Positions 17,475-25,587 of a DNA stretch of 64,000 nt are shown here, piece by piece. Under the pieces are notes generated by a model. The model saw nothing but the letters and a program-made list of their open reading frames with translations. It did no database searches and had not been told where the DNA came from. A program made the translations under genes and the position numbers. The DNA comes from Paenibacillus sp. 32352 (GTDB taxonomy: Bacteria > Bacillota > Bacilli > Paenibacillales > NBRC-103111), in NCBI RefSeq assembly GCF_002042965.1, contig NZ_MZNT01000012.1, positions 186,001-250,000 of the forward strand, written 5' to 3'. How positions within the stretch are numbered: position 1 is the first letter of the stretch; each line of letters begins with the position of its first letter.

Positions 17475-18146
17475 ATGGAGATTTATAAAAATGGAAAAAG
17501 ACAGAGCTATCTGAAAGAACACTCCATCGCACATTTATTTTCATTTCCGGTCGAAGAGTTTTTACAAATCCACGAATATCAGCGTGATGAATGGATTATT
17601 CAAGAAGGGATGCGCCCGGATTTTCTATTTTATATTATGGAGGGAAAAGCAAAAATCTATGTGACACATCAAAATGGGAAAGTTTCCTTAATTAATTTTA
17701 TCAGCGCAAATGACTACATAGGGGAAATGGAATTATTACATGATGTGTACTATACAAAAGGGATTCAAGCCTCAACCAAGACCATTTGTTTTGCACTTCC
17801 TATTCATCGCTATCGCGCACAATTGCTGGAAGATTCAAAATTTCTACGTGAATTAACCAGGTTTCTAAGTGCAAAGGCAACACTTATGGCGGCAAAGTAC
17901 TCTCAAAGTCTTGCTTTCCCGCTTGAAAACCGGCTTGCGGATTTTATTTTGGAAACTGCAGATGAAGGGGTTTATAAGGAGAAACATGTTACCGTTTGTG
18001 ATTATTTAGGCACATCCTATCGGCACTTATTGCATGTATTAACACAATTTTGCGATAAAGGGTATTTGCAAAAGAAAGGACGGAACTATCAAATTAAACA
18101 GTACCATTCCCTATATGAGCTTGCTAAGGTATTGAAGCATAAGTAG
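17475..18146 (+). CDS. Crp/Fnr-family transcriptional regulator, YeiL-like
   Basis: This 223-residue protein has a cyclic-nucleotide-binding-type beta-roll at about residues 20-130 (IQEGMRPDFLFYIMEGKAKIY, LINFISANDYIGEMELL) and a C-terminal helix-turn-helix at about 165-205 (VTVCDYLGTSYRHLLHVLTQF). Overall it resembles YeiL of enterobacteria. The ATG follows AAAGGTGATAT. Effector is unknown; there are no clusters of Cys in the N-terminal region as seen in Fnr. It probably controls the divergent MFS gene through the palindrome at 17444. Confidence 0.87.
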   Translation: MEIYKNGKRQSYLKEHSIAHLFSFPVEEFLQIHEYQRDEWIIQEGMRPDFLFYIMEGKAKIYVTHQNGKVSLINFISANDYIGEMELLHDVYYTKGIQASTKTICFALPIHRYRAQLLEDSKFLRELTRFLSAKATLMAAKYSQSLAFPLENRLADFILETADEGVYKEKHVTVCDYLGTSYRHLLHVLTQFCDKGYLQKKGRNYQIKQYHSLYELAKVLKHK

Positions 18147-18163
18147 TCATACAATTTGGTACC

Positions 18164-18196
18164 TTCGGAAAGAAGTTGGGAGACAAAATAGATTAA
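18164..18196 (+). pseudogene. Scar of an HxlR-family gene (last codons)
   Basis: The codons read FGKKLGDKI followed by D and a stop. The same nine residues end the HxlR fragment at 24431, where the DNA matches 26 of 28 bases with synonymous differences. Only this tail of the gene survives here. Confidence 0.5.
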
Positions 18197-18309
18197 TTCT
18201 GTTGGGTATTTTTAAAAATGTGATTCGCGGTAAGGTTCCGCTGTTCTGTTGACATATAAAGTTAAAAAGTGGTACGATTTTTCATAAATTCATTATATAT
18301 AGGTGGCTT

Positions 18310-18897
18310 ATGAGAAAAAAATTGCAAGTCTACATTTGTTCTACTTATTACGATTTGATTGAGGAAAGACATGCCGCTGTTGAAGCTGTACTTAATAACG
18401 GTCACATCCCTGTTGGAATCGAGCAATTTTTCAATGAACGACAACTAAAAACGATAAAGAGATCCATTGATGAATCTGATGTATTTGTCCTCATTCTCGG
18501 AGGATTTTACGGTTTATTGCTTCGTGACGAATCAAAGAGTTATACACAGTGGGAATATGATTATGCCGGAGAAATCGGCAAACCAAGATTTGCTATTGTT
18601 GTTACGGATGAAGCCTTAAGACAGAAGCCATATGACTTTACAGAAATAGAACACTATCAGAGGTTCCAAGAGTTTAAGCAAACTGTATTTGAAGAAACAC
18701 CTACATATTATGCTGAAAATGAATTGCACGTTAAATATGTTATTCAAGAAAAAATGAAGGAGTTTGCGGGAAGGGACGATTTGTCCGGGTGGTATTCCGG
18801 CAAGGATATCCCGGACGTGAAACAGTTAATGGAAGAGAATGCACGTTTGTTGAAAGAGAACGCAAAGTTACGCGCAGAGTTAGGGAAAAATGATTAA
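18310..18897 (+). CDS. DUF4062-domain protein with C-terminal coiled coil
   Basis: This 195-residue protein opens with KKLQVYICSTYYDLIEERHAA, the hallmark of DUF4062 (often VFVSSTxxDLxxER), and continues with SIDESDVFVLILGGFYG and SYTQWEYDYA, also typical. The domain usually forms the N-terminus of large proteins, some of them NTPases tied to defence or signalling, and has a TIR/nucleoside-deoxyribosyltransferase-like look. Here it stands nearly alone, followed by a Leu/Glu/Lys coiled coil (about residues 170-192, LMEENARLLKENAKLRAELG), which could make it a dimer. TAGGTGG precedes the ATG. It has its own terminator. Biochemical role is unknown. Confidence 0.82.
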   Translation: MRKKLQVYICSTYYDLIEERHAAVEAVLNNGHIPVGIEQFFNERQLKTIKRSIDESDVFVLILGGFYGLLLRDESKSYTQWEYDYAGEIGKPRFAIVVTDEALRQKPYDFTEIEHYQRFQEFKQTVFEETPTYYAENELHVKYVIQEKMKEFAGRDDLSGWYSGKDIPDVKQLMEENARLLKENAKLRAELGKND

Positions 18898-18918
18898 GCG
18901 AATACGTCCTTTCAAGCA

Positions 18919-18957
18919 CGGGCTAACACTCATTTTATGGCGTCAGCCCGCTTTTTT
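18919..18957 (+). terminator. Intrinsic terminator of the DUF4062 gene
   Basis: CGGGCT pairs with AGCCCG, extended by weaker pairs, and CTTTTTT follows. Confidence 0.8.
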
Positions 18958-19094
18958 ATGTTTCAGAAAGATGCTGCTGTGCGCTGTCCGGCTGTCACGT
19001 TGCAACCATAGCAGAGATTTCGATAACATTCATATGCCAACATGATAAAATAGTTTTATTCTGACTTTATCAGACTAATAGAAAGGACTGAAGT

Positions 19095-19988
19095 TTGGTG
19101 GGTATGCATGAAATAGAAGGCGCTGTCGATGGCGCTGTTCTTGTATTGGATGAAAGTCCCCTTGGCGAAGGATTGGATCTGCGCTCTTTTTACCACTCCC
19201 TGGCATGTTTTGTAAATAGATGGGACGCTTCGTTCCAGCATTTTCACGTTCTCAAGCCTTTGTTGAAACATAGGTATACCTATGCGTTTCCGGTAACGGA
19301 GCACCCTGAGTATGAGCGGCATAAGGCATACTTCGACGGGTTGAGCAAGCAGAAATATCTGCTGCTTCATCCTGACCGCGAGTGGGACGAGGAGACTAAC
19401 CCCGATGCAGGCATCTACTGCCATCCGATGGAAGCTTGGGGTGAGAGCTATTTGGACCAAATACCGGATCATTTGCGAAATGTCGGCATGATGTATTTTG
19501 ATGCGGGCAGCGAGCTGTGGCAGCTGTTTGTGGACGCGGGCAAATTGAACGGCAAAGATGCGGAAACGCCTCGGGACATTCCTTTGGAGGAGATCATCAG
19601 CACGACGCTGACAGAAGCGCGCAAACAAAGTCATACGATTCTGATCAGCATCTGGTATCCGCTAATGGCAGCCTATGCCATCTTGAATGCGATGGATACG
19701 GCTTGGCAAGCCGAGCGCACGGAGAGCGGCTTGCCGCAGGACGGATACAGCGCCCAAGCGGTAATGGCAAATCCGCATTTTCAAGCGATTCGGAACGTAG
19801 TGATTGAAACCCGCGCATACGAATACAACAACGATTACGGTCTTACCCGATTGCCGTCCGAGAAGGAGTTTGAAACAGGATTCGAAGTGCTAGGCGGTGG
19901 TTTATCGGAGCAGGGCTGGGGGCAGTTTCTCGACTGGTGGTATGCGCCACTAAAGAACATGTATGCGGAAAAACGGAATCAGGTATAG
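19095..19988 (+). CDS. Conserved-looking protein of unknown function, partner of the beta-solenoid protein
   Basis: This soluble 297-residue protein is rich in aromatic and acidic residues (HPDREWDEETNPDAG, QGWGQFLDWWYAPLKNMY near the end). I do not recognise a family or a catalytic motif, and there is no signal peptide or membrane segment. GAAAGGA at 19081 fits a TTG start at 19095 or a GTG at 19098; an ATG lies at 19104. The next gene starts 34 bases downstream with its own strong ribosome binding site and no terminator between, so the two form an operon. It may be part of a physical complex with that large protein (inference). Confidence 0.78.
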   Translation: MVGMHEIEGAVDGAVLVLDESPLGEGLDLRSFYHSLACFVNRWDASFQHFHVLKPLLKHRYTYAFPVTEHPEYERHKAYFDGLSKQKYLLLHPDREWDEETNPDAGIYCHPMEAWGESYLDQIPDHLRNVGMMYFDAGSELWQLFVDAGKLNGKDAETPRDIPLEEIISTTLTEARKQSHTILISIWYPLMAAYAILNAMDTAWQAERTESGLPQDGYSAQAVMANPHFQAIRNVVIETRAYEYNNDYGLTRLPSEKEFETGFEVLGGGLSEQGWGQFLDWWYAPLKNMYAEKRNQV

Positions 19989-20022
19989 CCATACACACGT
20001 AACAGCATGGAGGTATCGGAAA

Positions 20023-22938
20023 GTGAATAATCGACATCAAATCGTTCCGCTGCTTCAGGTGAAGGATAAGCTGCCAAGCGATAGTTTGGGTTATTATGCC
20101 TGGATCGAGCGGAGGCCGGAAAGACAGGAACAAGAGCTTGTCGCCTACTTCTCCGGGGATACCACACTGGAGAGCTTGGATCTGGATGCGCCACTGGGCA
20201 ACGAACAGATAAGTATAATCCTGGTTGACGGCAATCTGACAGTAAACAATTACATTTATAACGAAAACACGGACGGCGCTGCGGGACTGATCGTGATCGG
20301 GCATCTATCCGCTAAAAATATGCTGGTGGGCGGCCAGCAAATCTATGTGAGCGGCAGTCTGACGGTACAGGAACTGTTCTGGGGCGATTACAACCACGGG
20401 CAACTTGTCGTAAAAGGAGACGTAAATGCGACGGTCTTTGCCGAAACGGAAGAGTATCACGTGGAAATTGCAGGATCGCTGAATAGCAGGCAGCACCTTA
20501 AGCAATATGATGAGCAATGGTACTTGCCGGGTTTAGACATCGTGGCGCTGGGGAAATGGCTCGTCGAGGAGCTGTATGCCGCGGATGAAGAAGAATGTTG
20601 GCTAACCCGGGGAAGCGATGTGCTGCAGCTTTTGAAGGCCGGGAAGTCGCTGTTGAAGGTAAAAAGCGAGGATTCATTGCTTCAGCCTGAGGATGATTTG
20701 CAGAAGCTGCGAGCAACGGTCACGGTTCAAGCCATCGAAGAGATTTTGGCTTTGCCGCTTGTGCAGGAGAAATACAACGATTATTACGATATGGATAAGG
20801 GCGGCTACTGGTACTTGAACCTGTTTCTCGGATTTCGTCTGCCGAAGCCTGGCTTATCCGCGCGCGTTGTGATCGGGGAAGAGATCGTTAATGAAGACGG
20901 CGAGGACGATCTTTTCTTTTTCCATTACGATATTGCGGTTGATGAACAGGGAGACAAAACGGTCGCCCTGTATTATCAGGAAGGTAACGGGTATGAAAAA
21001 GAGTTAAAGCCGCTGCCGCCCGACGACACGAATATGCTGAAGAAAGCTCTTCGCCATTTCAAGCGCCTTGTCGCAAAGGTCCGGGTCGACAACAAACAAT
21101 ATGTGAAAGAGAAAGACCGTCAAATAGCTGAGAGCGATGCCTTTAAGATACAAAAGGAGCAATTTATGAAGGAGCTTGCGGAGCAGGAGGATCTTGTCGA
21201 TCGGACATGCACGCTGCTTGGGCATACGTTTCGCGTCATCACAGTCAAACAGGCGGATCGTATTTTGAATGCGATCGTTCATCCCGCGCACAATACTCCG
21301 CTGTACGATATCTTTGGCAGCGCCTTGCTGCATCTTAACGATAAGCAACCGGTTTATTATTTGCTTTCGGAAGAAAACGCGCATCTGCAGCGGCTGGATA
21401 TGAAGCAGCTGGCGGAGGAGGCGGAGCGGCTCCATTTATCAATTGCAGGTTACATATTTGCCGCGAATGTAGTGGTAGACACCTATATTACAGCATATGA
21501 TATCGATCATTCACCGCCAATGGTCGTGTTCGGCGATCTGACCGCAAAGCACATCGCATTGTTTGGCGCCTCTTTCTATGTAAGCGGGAACGTGAGCTGC
21601 GAATGCTTGTATGGCTATTACAACCATGGTCAATTGATCGTAGCCGGCCGCCTGGAAGCCGATGCGGTCATTGCCAAAGATTTCGTTATGCATATCGGGA
21701 CAATCGGCAGCAATGTGCTCATATCTCACAACGATATCTATGGCATCGACAAACTGGAAAATGAGAGCGGCTCGATGATCGAGCGATGGACGCTGTACCC
21801 TTCGACACATCGCGCCAAGGATGTTTTGTATGACATTTTGATTGATTACGATGCCTCGCCGGAAGGCCTTTGGCCGGATCGAAGCAAGCTCCTTGCCAGC
21901 TTTGAGGAAGGGTTGCCGGTGATCAACGAGGAGAAGCTGACGCAAACTTATGCGTCTTTTGCCGAAGAGCTCCCCGCCGCATTTTCCGAAATTTTTCACA
22001 GAATGAGTCCGGATAGCACGGATGTATACAGAATCAAAGCTAACGATGCCGGGAGCTGCTTTTTCTACCAAAATCATAAGCAGGATTGGCAGCAGGTAGG
22101 ATTTATCGACGGCGTGCAATTTTATATTTTAAGGGTCACTCGGTATATGAATGACGAAGAATGGCAAATGTCGTACGATGTCTACAATGATAATTGGGAG
22201 TTGCAGTGCCAGTTTCAAACCGCTCCAGAGGATCGCTACACATCGACGCTGGCTGTGAAAAAAAGGTTACGCGATGCGCTGCAGGCGCTGCGCGGCCAAC
22301 GAATGCCGGGAGCGAAGCTGCTGGACATACTCAGAGCAGGGGAAAATCACCCCGATGTGAGGCAAATCGTTCGTTTGCCCGATTTATACGTGCCTACCGG
22401 CAGCATTGTCGCCACCGATCCGCTCGCAAACATGGAAAGGCCGGCATTTTCGCGCCGTACGCCTGTCGGAATGTTTCCGGTCAACTTGTATATAGAGCAG
22501 CAATACGGTTGGATTTGCTGCGCCGAAATCCGCTTTTCCGACGATGAGATCGCGGCTTGGGAAATGGCGGTGCTGCCCGGGCAGAAGCTTGAAGAATTAA
22601 TGGCCGGGGAAATATACGGCTATCCGGTCGATGCGGGACTCGGCTGCTTTATGGATGAGGAAAGCGCGCAACGGTTCAGGGAACACCAACAGCAACTGAC
22701 GGAGCAGCTAGGCGAAGCATACGACAATTATTATGACGATTATCTAAGCGAGCTTCTGGAAGGGGACGATGCGGTCAGTTCGGATTACTGTAACGCGGTT
22801 CCTTATCCGGGACAACCGCATAATGCTGCCGTATTCAGATCCGGATGGGGCGACGGGTTCTACGCCTCCTACTTCGCCTTGAACGAAAAAGGAGAAGTTG
22901 TGCGGCTCATCACCGATTTCGCATGCTTAGGGGAATGA
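20023..22938 (+). CDS. Large protein with two bactofilin/beta-solenoid-like blocks, unknown function
   Basis: The start is GTG 20023, eight bases after TGGAGGT; an upstream extension of the frame overlaps the preceding gene. The product of 971 residues has no signal peptide. Two homologous blocks at about residues 63-151 and 495-562 show short beta-strand repeats with GxLT and a diagnostic GxYNHGQL-x-V-x-G (GDYNHGQLVVKGD and GYYNHGQLIVAGR). Such patterns occur in polymer-forming bactofilin-like solenoids. The rest is acidic and aromatic-rich; residues about 320-400 and 690-770 look like a second duplicated segment (VALYYQEGNGYEKEL versus MSYDVYNDNWELQ). It forms an operon with the preceding gene. 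Function is unknown; a scaffold role is possible. Confidence 0.8.
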   Translation: MNNRHQIVPLLQVKDKLPSDSLGYYAWIERRPERQEQELVAYFSGDTTLESLDLDAPLGNEQISIILVDGNLTVNNYIYNENTDGAAGLIVIGHLSAKNMLVGGQQIYVSGSLTVQELFWGDYNHGQLVVKGDVNATVFAETEEYHVEIAGSLNSRQHLKQYDEQWYLPGLDIVALGKWLVEELYAADEEECWLTRGSDVLQLLKAGKSLLKVKSEDSLLQPEDDLQKLRATVTVQAIEEILALPLVQEKYNDYYDMDKGGYWYLNLFLGFRLPKPGLSARVVIGEEIVNEDGEDDLFFFHYDIAVDEQGDKTVALYYQEGNGYEKELKPLPPDDTNMLKKALRHFKRLVAKVRVDNKQYVKEKDRQIAESDAFKIQKEQFMKELAEQEDLVDRTCTLLGHTFRVITVKQADRILNAIVHPAHNTPLYDIFGSALLHLNDKQPVYYLLSEENAHLQRLDMKQLAEEAERLHLSIAGYIFAANVVVDTYITAYDIDHSPPMVVFGDLTAKHIALFGASFYVSGNVSCECLYGYYNHGQLIVAGRLEADAVIAKDFVMHIGTIGSNVLISHNDIYGIDKLENESGSMIERWTLYPSTHRAKDVLYDILIDYDASPEGLWPDRSKLLASFEEGLPVINEEKLTQTYASFAEELPAAFSEIFHRMSPDSTDVYRIKANDAGSCFFYQNHKQDWQQVGFIDGVQFYILRVTRYMNDEEWQMSYDVYNDNWELQCQFQTAPEDRYTSTLAVKKRLRDALQALRGQRMPGAKLLDILRAGENHPDVRQIVRLPDLYVPTGSIVATDPLANMERPAFSRRTPVGMFPVNLYIEQQYGWICCAEIRFSDDEIAAWEMAVLPGQKLEELMAGEIYGYPVDAGLGCFMDEESAQRFREHQQQLTEQLGEAYDNYYDDYLSELLEGDDAVSSDYCNAVPYPGQPHNAAVFRSGWGDGFYASYFALNEKGEVVRLITDFACLGE

Positions 22939-22960
22939 TTTTTCCACATAATCCAATAGA

Positions 22961-22990
22961 AAAGCTTGAGCATTCAGGCTTTTATTTTTT
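22961..22990 (+). terminator. Intrinsic terminator of the two-gene operon
   Basis: AAAGCTTGA pairs with TCAGGCTTT through one G-U pair; TTATTTTTT follows. Confidence 0.85.
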
Positions 22991-23101
22991 TATGTAGGGA
23001 AGGTTGTGTAACAAAAAAATGCACAAGATTCTCTGGTAGAGATTTAACTTTCATCTGCTTCATATTCTGTTACAAAGTTAAGAGAAGGCACAAATATAAA
23101 G

Positions 23102-23133
23102 GATTACCCTATGTTTAATAACATAGGGTAATC
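23102..23133. terminator. Perfect 13-bp hairpin, candidate terminator for the minus-strand nitroreductase gene
   Basis: GATTACCCTATGT and its exact reverse complement flank a 6-base loop, 40 bases beyond the 3' end of the nitroreductase gene. The following T-run on the minus strand is weak (CTTTATATTT). Confidence 0.65.
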
Positions 23134-23172
23134 ATGTGTGTCACAGCTGGTGGATGAGCAGCTTATGTTCGA

Positions 23173-23823
23173 TTATGCCCAAGTCGTAGTGGTTTCAACG
23201 GGAAGGCGGTAAGAAGGATGACCTTCTTTGGCTGCTTTTCCGATTGAGATCAACATGACCGGTTTGAACCTGTCTTTATTAAGACCAAAGACTTCAGCAA
23301 TCCGTTCCTTATCATATCCTGCCATTGGGTTAGTATCATATCCATGGGCTCGTGCAACAAGCATGAGCTGCATGGATACAATACCCGAATCTATCAAGTT
23401 CATGTCTCGCAGGTCGGATTCAGATAGGTTGGCATAGTAGGATTTCGCTTGTTGTACCTGCATGTCCATAATGTCCTGCGGCATGTATCCATGTTCTACA
23501 GCTTTGCCAAATATCTCGTCAATATATTCCATGTTATTAGCATCGTAAAATACCGCGATGACAGCGGAGGAAGTCAGAACTTGCGTCTGATTGAAGGATG
23601 CTAGCGGGGCAAGTTTTTCTTTGCCTTCTGGGCTGTCGATAACAAGGAAACGCCAGGGCTGCATATTAATAGCAGAAGGCGCGCGGGAAGCTTCCGTTAA
23701 AATTTCGGTCATTTCCTCCCGGCTAATTTTCACTTCTGAATCGTAGACTTTCACCGAACGGCGCTCCAAGACAATTTCATTGAAATTGTTAGTTTTGTGG
23801 AATTTGCCAGTGATTGTGTTCAT
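23173..23823 (-). CDS. Nitroreductase-family FMN oxidoreductase
   Basis: This 216-residue protein has the family marks: LERRSVKVYD at the N-terminus (FMN phosphate binding), EASRAPSAINMQPWRFLV near residue 46, and GIVSMQLMLVARAHGYDTNPMAG near 145, ending with ISIGKAA. Such enzymes reduce nitro groups, quinones or related compounds with NAD(P)H. It is divergent from a MerR-type regulator, which probably controls it. Confidence 0.9.
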   Translation of the reverse strand: MNTITGKFHKTNNFNEIVLERRSVKVYDSEVKISREEMTEILTEASRAPSAINMQPWRFLVIDSPEGKEKLAPLASFNQTQVLTSSAVIAVFYDANNMEYIDEIFGKAVEHGYMPQDIMDMQVQQAKSYYANLSESDLRDMNLIDSGIVSMQLMLVARAHGYDTNPMAGYDKERIAEVFGLNKDRFKPVMLISIGKAAKEGHPSYRLPVETTTTWA

Positions 23824-23940
23824 GTAGTGTTCTCTCCTTCATCTATACTAGTTGTGAGATTCCGGTCCCTTAACCTCACTATTAGAATTGTAAACTATGA
23901 AGTATACTTTATAGCAAGAGAAGGCATTGAGGTGATGAAT

Positions 23941-24306
23941 ATGAAGATTAGTGAAGTTGCAAAAATGGTTAACCTTCCAATATCAACTATCCGTTACTAT
24001 GAGAAAATAGGGATTATCACCAATGATTATATTAGGAGAGAACAGAATAACTACCGGGACTATGATTCAGAAATTATTGCTTATTTAGAAGTCGTAAAAA
24101 AATGTTTATCCATGGGATTTTCCATTAACGAAATAAAAGCCATGATCGCGAGAAATGGAATGTCCAAAGATGTTCAAACACATATCATTAAGGAGAAAAT
24201 ATCTGAAATCGAGAAGGCTCAAAAAAAGTTAGAGGAATCAAAAAGAAACCTCTACGATGTACTTGAATTGGATATTACATGTGAAGATGGGTTTGGAAAA
24301 TATTAA
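23941..24306 (+). CDS. MerR-family transcriptional regulator
   Basis: The 121-residue protein begins MKISEVAKMVNLPISTIRYYEKIG, the MerR winged-helix, followed by the dimerisation coiled coil (IIKEKISEIEKAQKKLEESK) and a short tail. GAGGTG stands six bases before ATG 23941; an upstream ATG at 23935 is also possible. The upstream interval contains AAGTATACTT, a 10-bp palindrome overlapping TATA-like boxes, as expected for a MerR operator. Likely target is the divergent nitroreductase gene. There are no metal-binding Cys pairs, so an organic ligand or redox signal is more likely. Confidence 0.87.
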   Translation: MKISEVAKMVNLPISTIRYYEKIGIITNDYIRREQNNYRDYDSEIIAYLEVVKKCLSMGFSINEIKAMIARNGMSKDVQTHIIKEKISEIEKAQKKLEESKRNLYDVLELDITCEDGFGKY

Positions 24307-24313
24307 TTCAAAT

Positions 24314-24472
24314 ATGCAAGAGGATGGATTAATTAATCGTAAAGTTTATCCCGCATTACCTCCGATTGTTGAGTATTCAGTAGCATCAAAAGGGGAGCCA
24401 TTGATTCCAATCTTTGATCTAATGGAGAAATTCGGAAAGAAGCTTGGAGACAAAATAGTAGGAGCTCAATAA
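24314..24472 (+). pseudogene. HxlR-family regulator, C-terminal fragment
   Basis: Reading from ATG 24314 gives MQEDGLINRKVYPALPPIVEYS followed by LIPIFDLMEKFGKKLGDKI. This is the wing and C-terminal helix of an HxlR winged-helix regulator (typical form EEDGLIxRxVYxxxPPxVEYSLT). The recognition helix and N-terminus are missing, so the piece is a remnant, placed eight bases after the MerR stop. Confidence 0.8.
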
Positions 24473-24474
24473 AA

Positions 24475-24510
24475 AGGACGCTCCCGCGCCTTCGCTTGGG
24501 CTACGTCCTC
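24475..24510 (+). terminator. Intrinsic terminator-like hairpin
   Basis: AGGACGCTCCC pairs imperfectly with GGGCTACGTCCT, directly after the HxlR fragment. The T-run is weak. Confidence 0.5.
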
Positions 24511-24568
24511 CTCATTATATTTCATTTCCAATTATCGTGAACAGATAACAAGAAAAAGCCACCGATTT

Positions 24569-25462
24569 TTATTTGATGTGCTGTGTAATAAAGAGCGCGG
24601 CGCGATCCAGGGCTTGATCAGCTTCATCAAGAATACCGGCGAACGCCTGAAAAACGTGCGGGACGTCGGCGGTAACGTCAAGGATTACATCCACGCCAGC
24701 TGCCCGTGCACGGTCGGCTAACTGCGTGGAGTCGTCAAGGAGGACCTCGTTGGTTCCGACTTGTAGCAGGAGCGGTGGGAATCCGGTAAGATCGGCAAAC
24801 CTCGCGGGGCTTACGAGTTCATGGTTCGGATCCTGTCCAGCGAGGTACATCGCATCCGTAAATTCAAAGCTCTCACGAGTGAAGAACGGATCGAGCCCAA
24901 TTTTGCTATCCATACTAGCCCCAGAGTGCGTTTTATCTAAACCCGCCGAGAACGCCACTACCGCTGCCGGCATCGGCAGTCCTGCGTTCCGTGCCGTCAA
25001 GCATGTCGATACAGCAATACCGCCGCCGGCGGAGTCGCCGGCAAACGCGATAGACGCCGCATCAACTCCACTCTCCAGAAGCTCACGGTAGGCCGCAAGC
25101 GCGTCGTCAAGGGCAGCAGGAAACGGATGTTCCGGAGCCAGACGGTAATCGAGTGAGATAGACCGGATGCCGGTCCTGCTGACTAGATTCGCGGTAAGGG
25201 ACATCGCAGTGTAGGGAGAACCCATACTATACGATCCGCCATGAAAATAAAGGATTATTCCCGGGAGGGCATCCTTTACAGGGTCGACGATGACACCGGG
25301 TCTATTACCCAGGGTCGTTGGCTTGTTCAGAACATCCGCAGGTACTTTCATAGTCGCCATCATGGCAGCGAAGCCTGCACGCATCTCCTCAATAGTTTGT
25401 GGCTTGACGGGTCGGGGACGCCGCAGCATAGTATCCACGATCCGACGTTGTTCTTTTGTCAT
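24569..25462 (-). CDS. Alpha/beta hydrolase, hormone-sensitive-lipase family esterase
   Basis: The oxyanion motif HGGSY, the strand-turn YRLAPEHPFPAAL and the nucleophile elbow GDSAGGG show the HSL family of carboxylesterases; the catalytic His is in DVPHVFQAF near the C-terminus. The frame is open 16 codons further upstream, but AGAGGTATATCT stands directly before the ATG at 25462, which gives 297 residues. It is cytoplasmic with no signal peptide. It is divergent from a WYL-type regulator. GC content is clearly higher than that of the neighbouring genes, which may indicate separate origin. Confidence 0.9.
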   Translation of the reverse strand: MTKEQRRIVDTMLRRPRPVKPQTIEEMRAGFAAMMATMKVPADVLNKPTTLGNRPGVIVDPVKDALPGIILYFHGGSYSMGSPYTAMSLTANLVSRTGIRSISLDYRLAPEHPFPAALDDALAAYRELLESGVDAASIAFAGDSAGGGIAVSTCLTARNAGLPMPAAVVAFSAGLDKTHSGASMDSKIGLDPFFTRESFEFTDAMYLAGQDPNHELVSPARFADLTGFPPLLLQVGTNEVLLDDSTQLADRARAAGVDVILDVTADVPHVFQAFAGILDEADQALDRAALFITQHIK

Positions 25463-25545
25463 AGATATACCTCTTTTCCGTAGTGTTTGTCCAGAAATTC
25501 TGCTAGCCACTGTTCCGGCTTATTCATAGTGTATAATACAAATGC

Positions 25546-25558
25546 GACAAAACTTGTC
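25546..25558. promoter_or_regulatory. Inverted repeat GACAA-AAC-TTGTC, candidate operator
   Basis: It lies between the divergent esterase and WYL-regulator genes, next to TATAAT at 25532-25537. On the minus strand it overlaps a possible -35 (GTGACA) 17 bases from ATTATA. A repressor here could shut off the esterase gene (inference). Confidence 0.45.
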
Positions 25559-25587
25559 ACTGTTTTTGGGGGGGAGGGGTAAATTCA

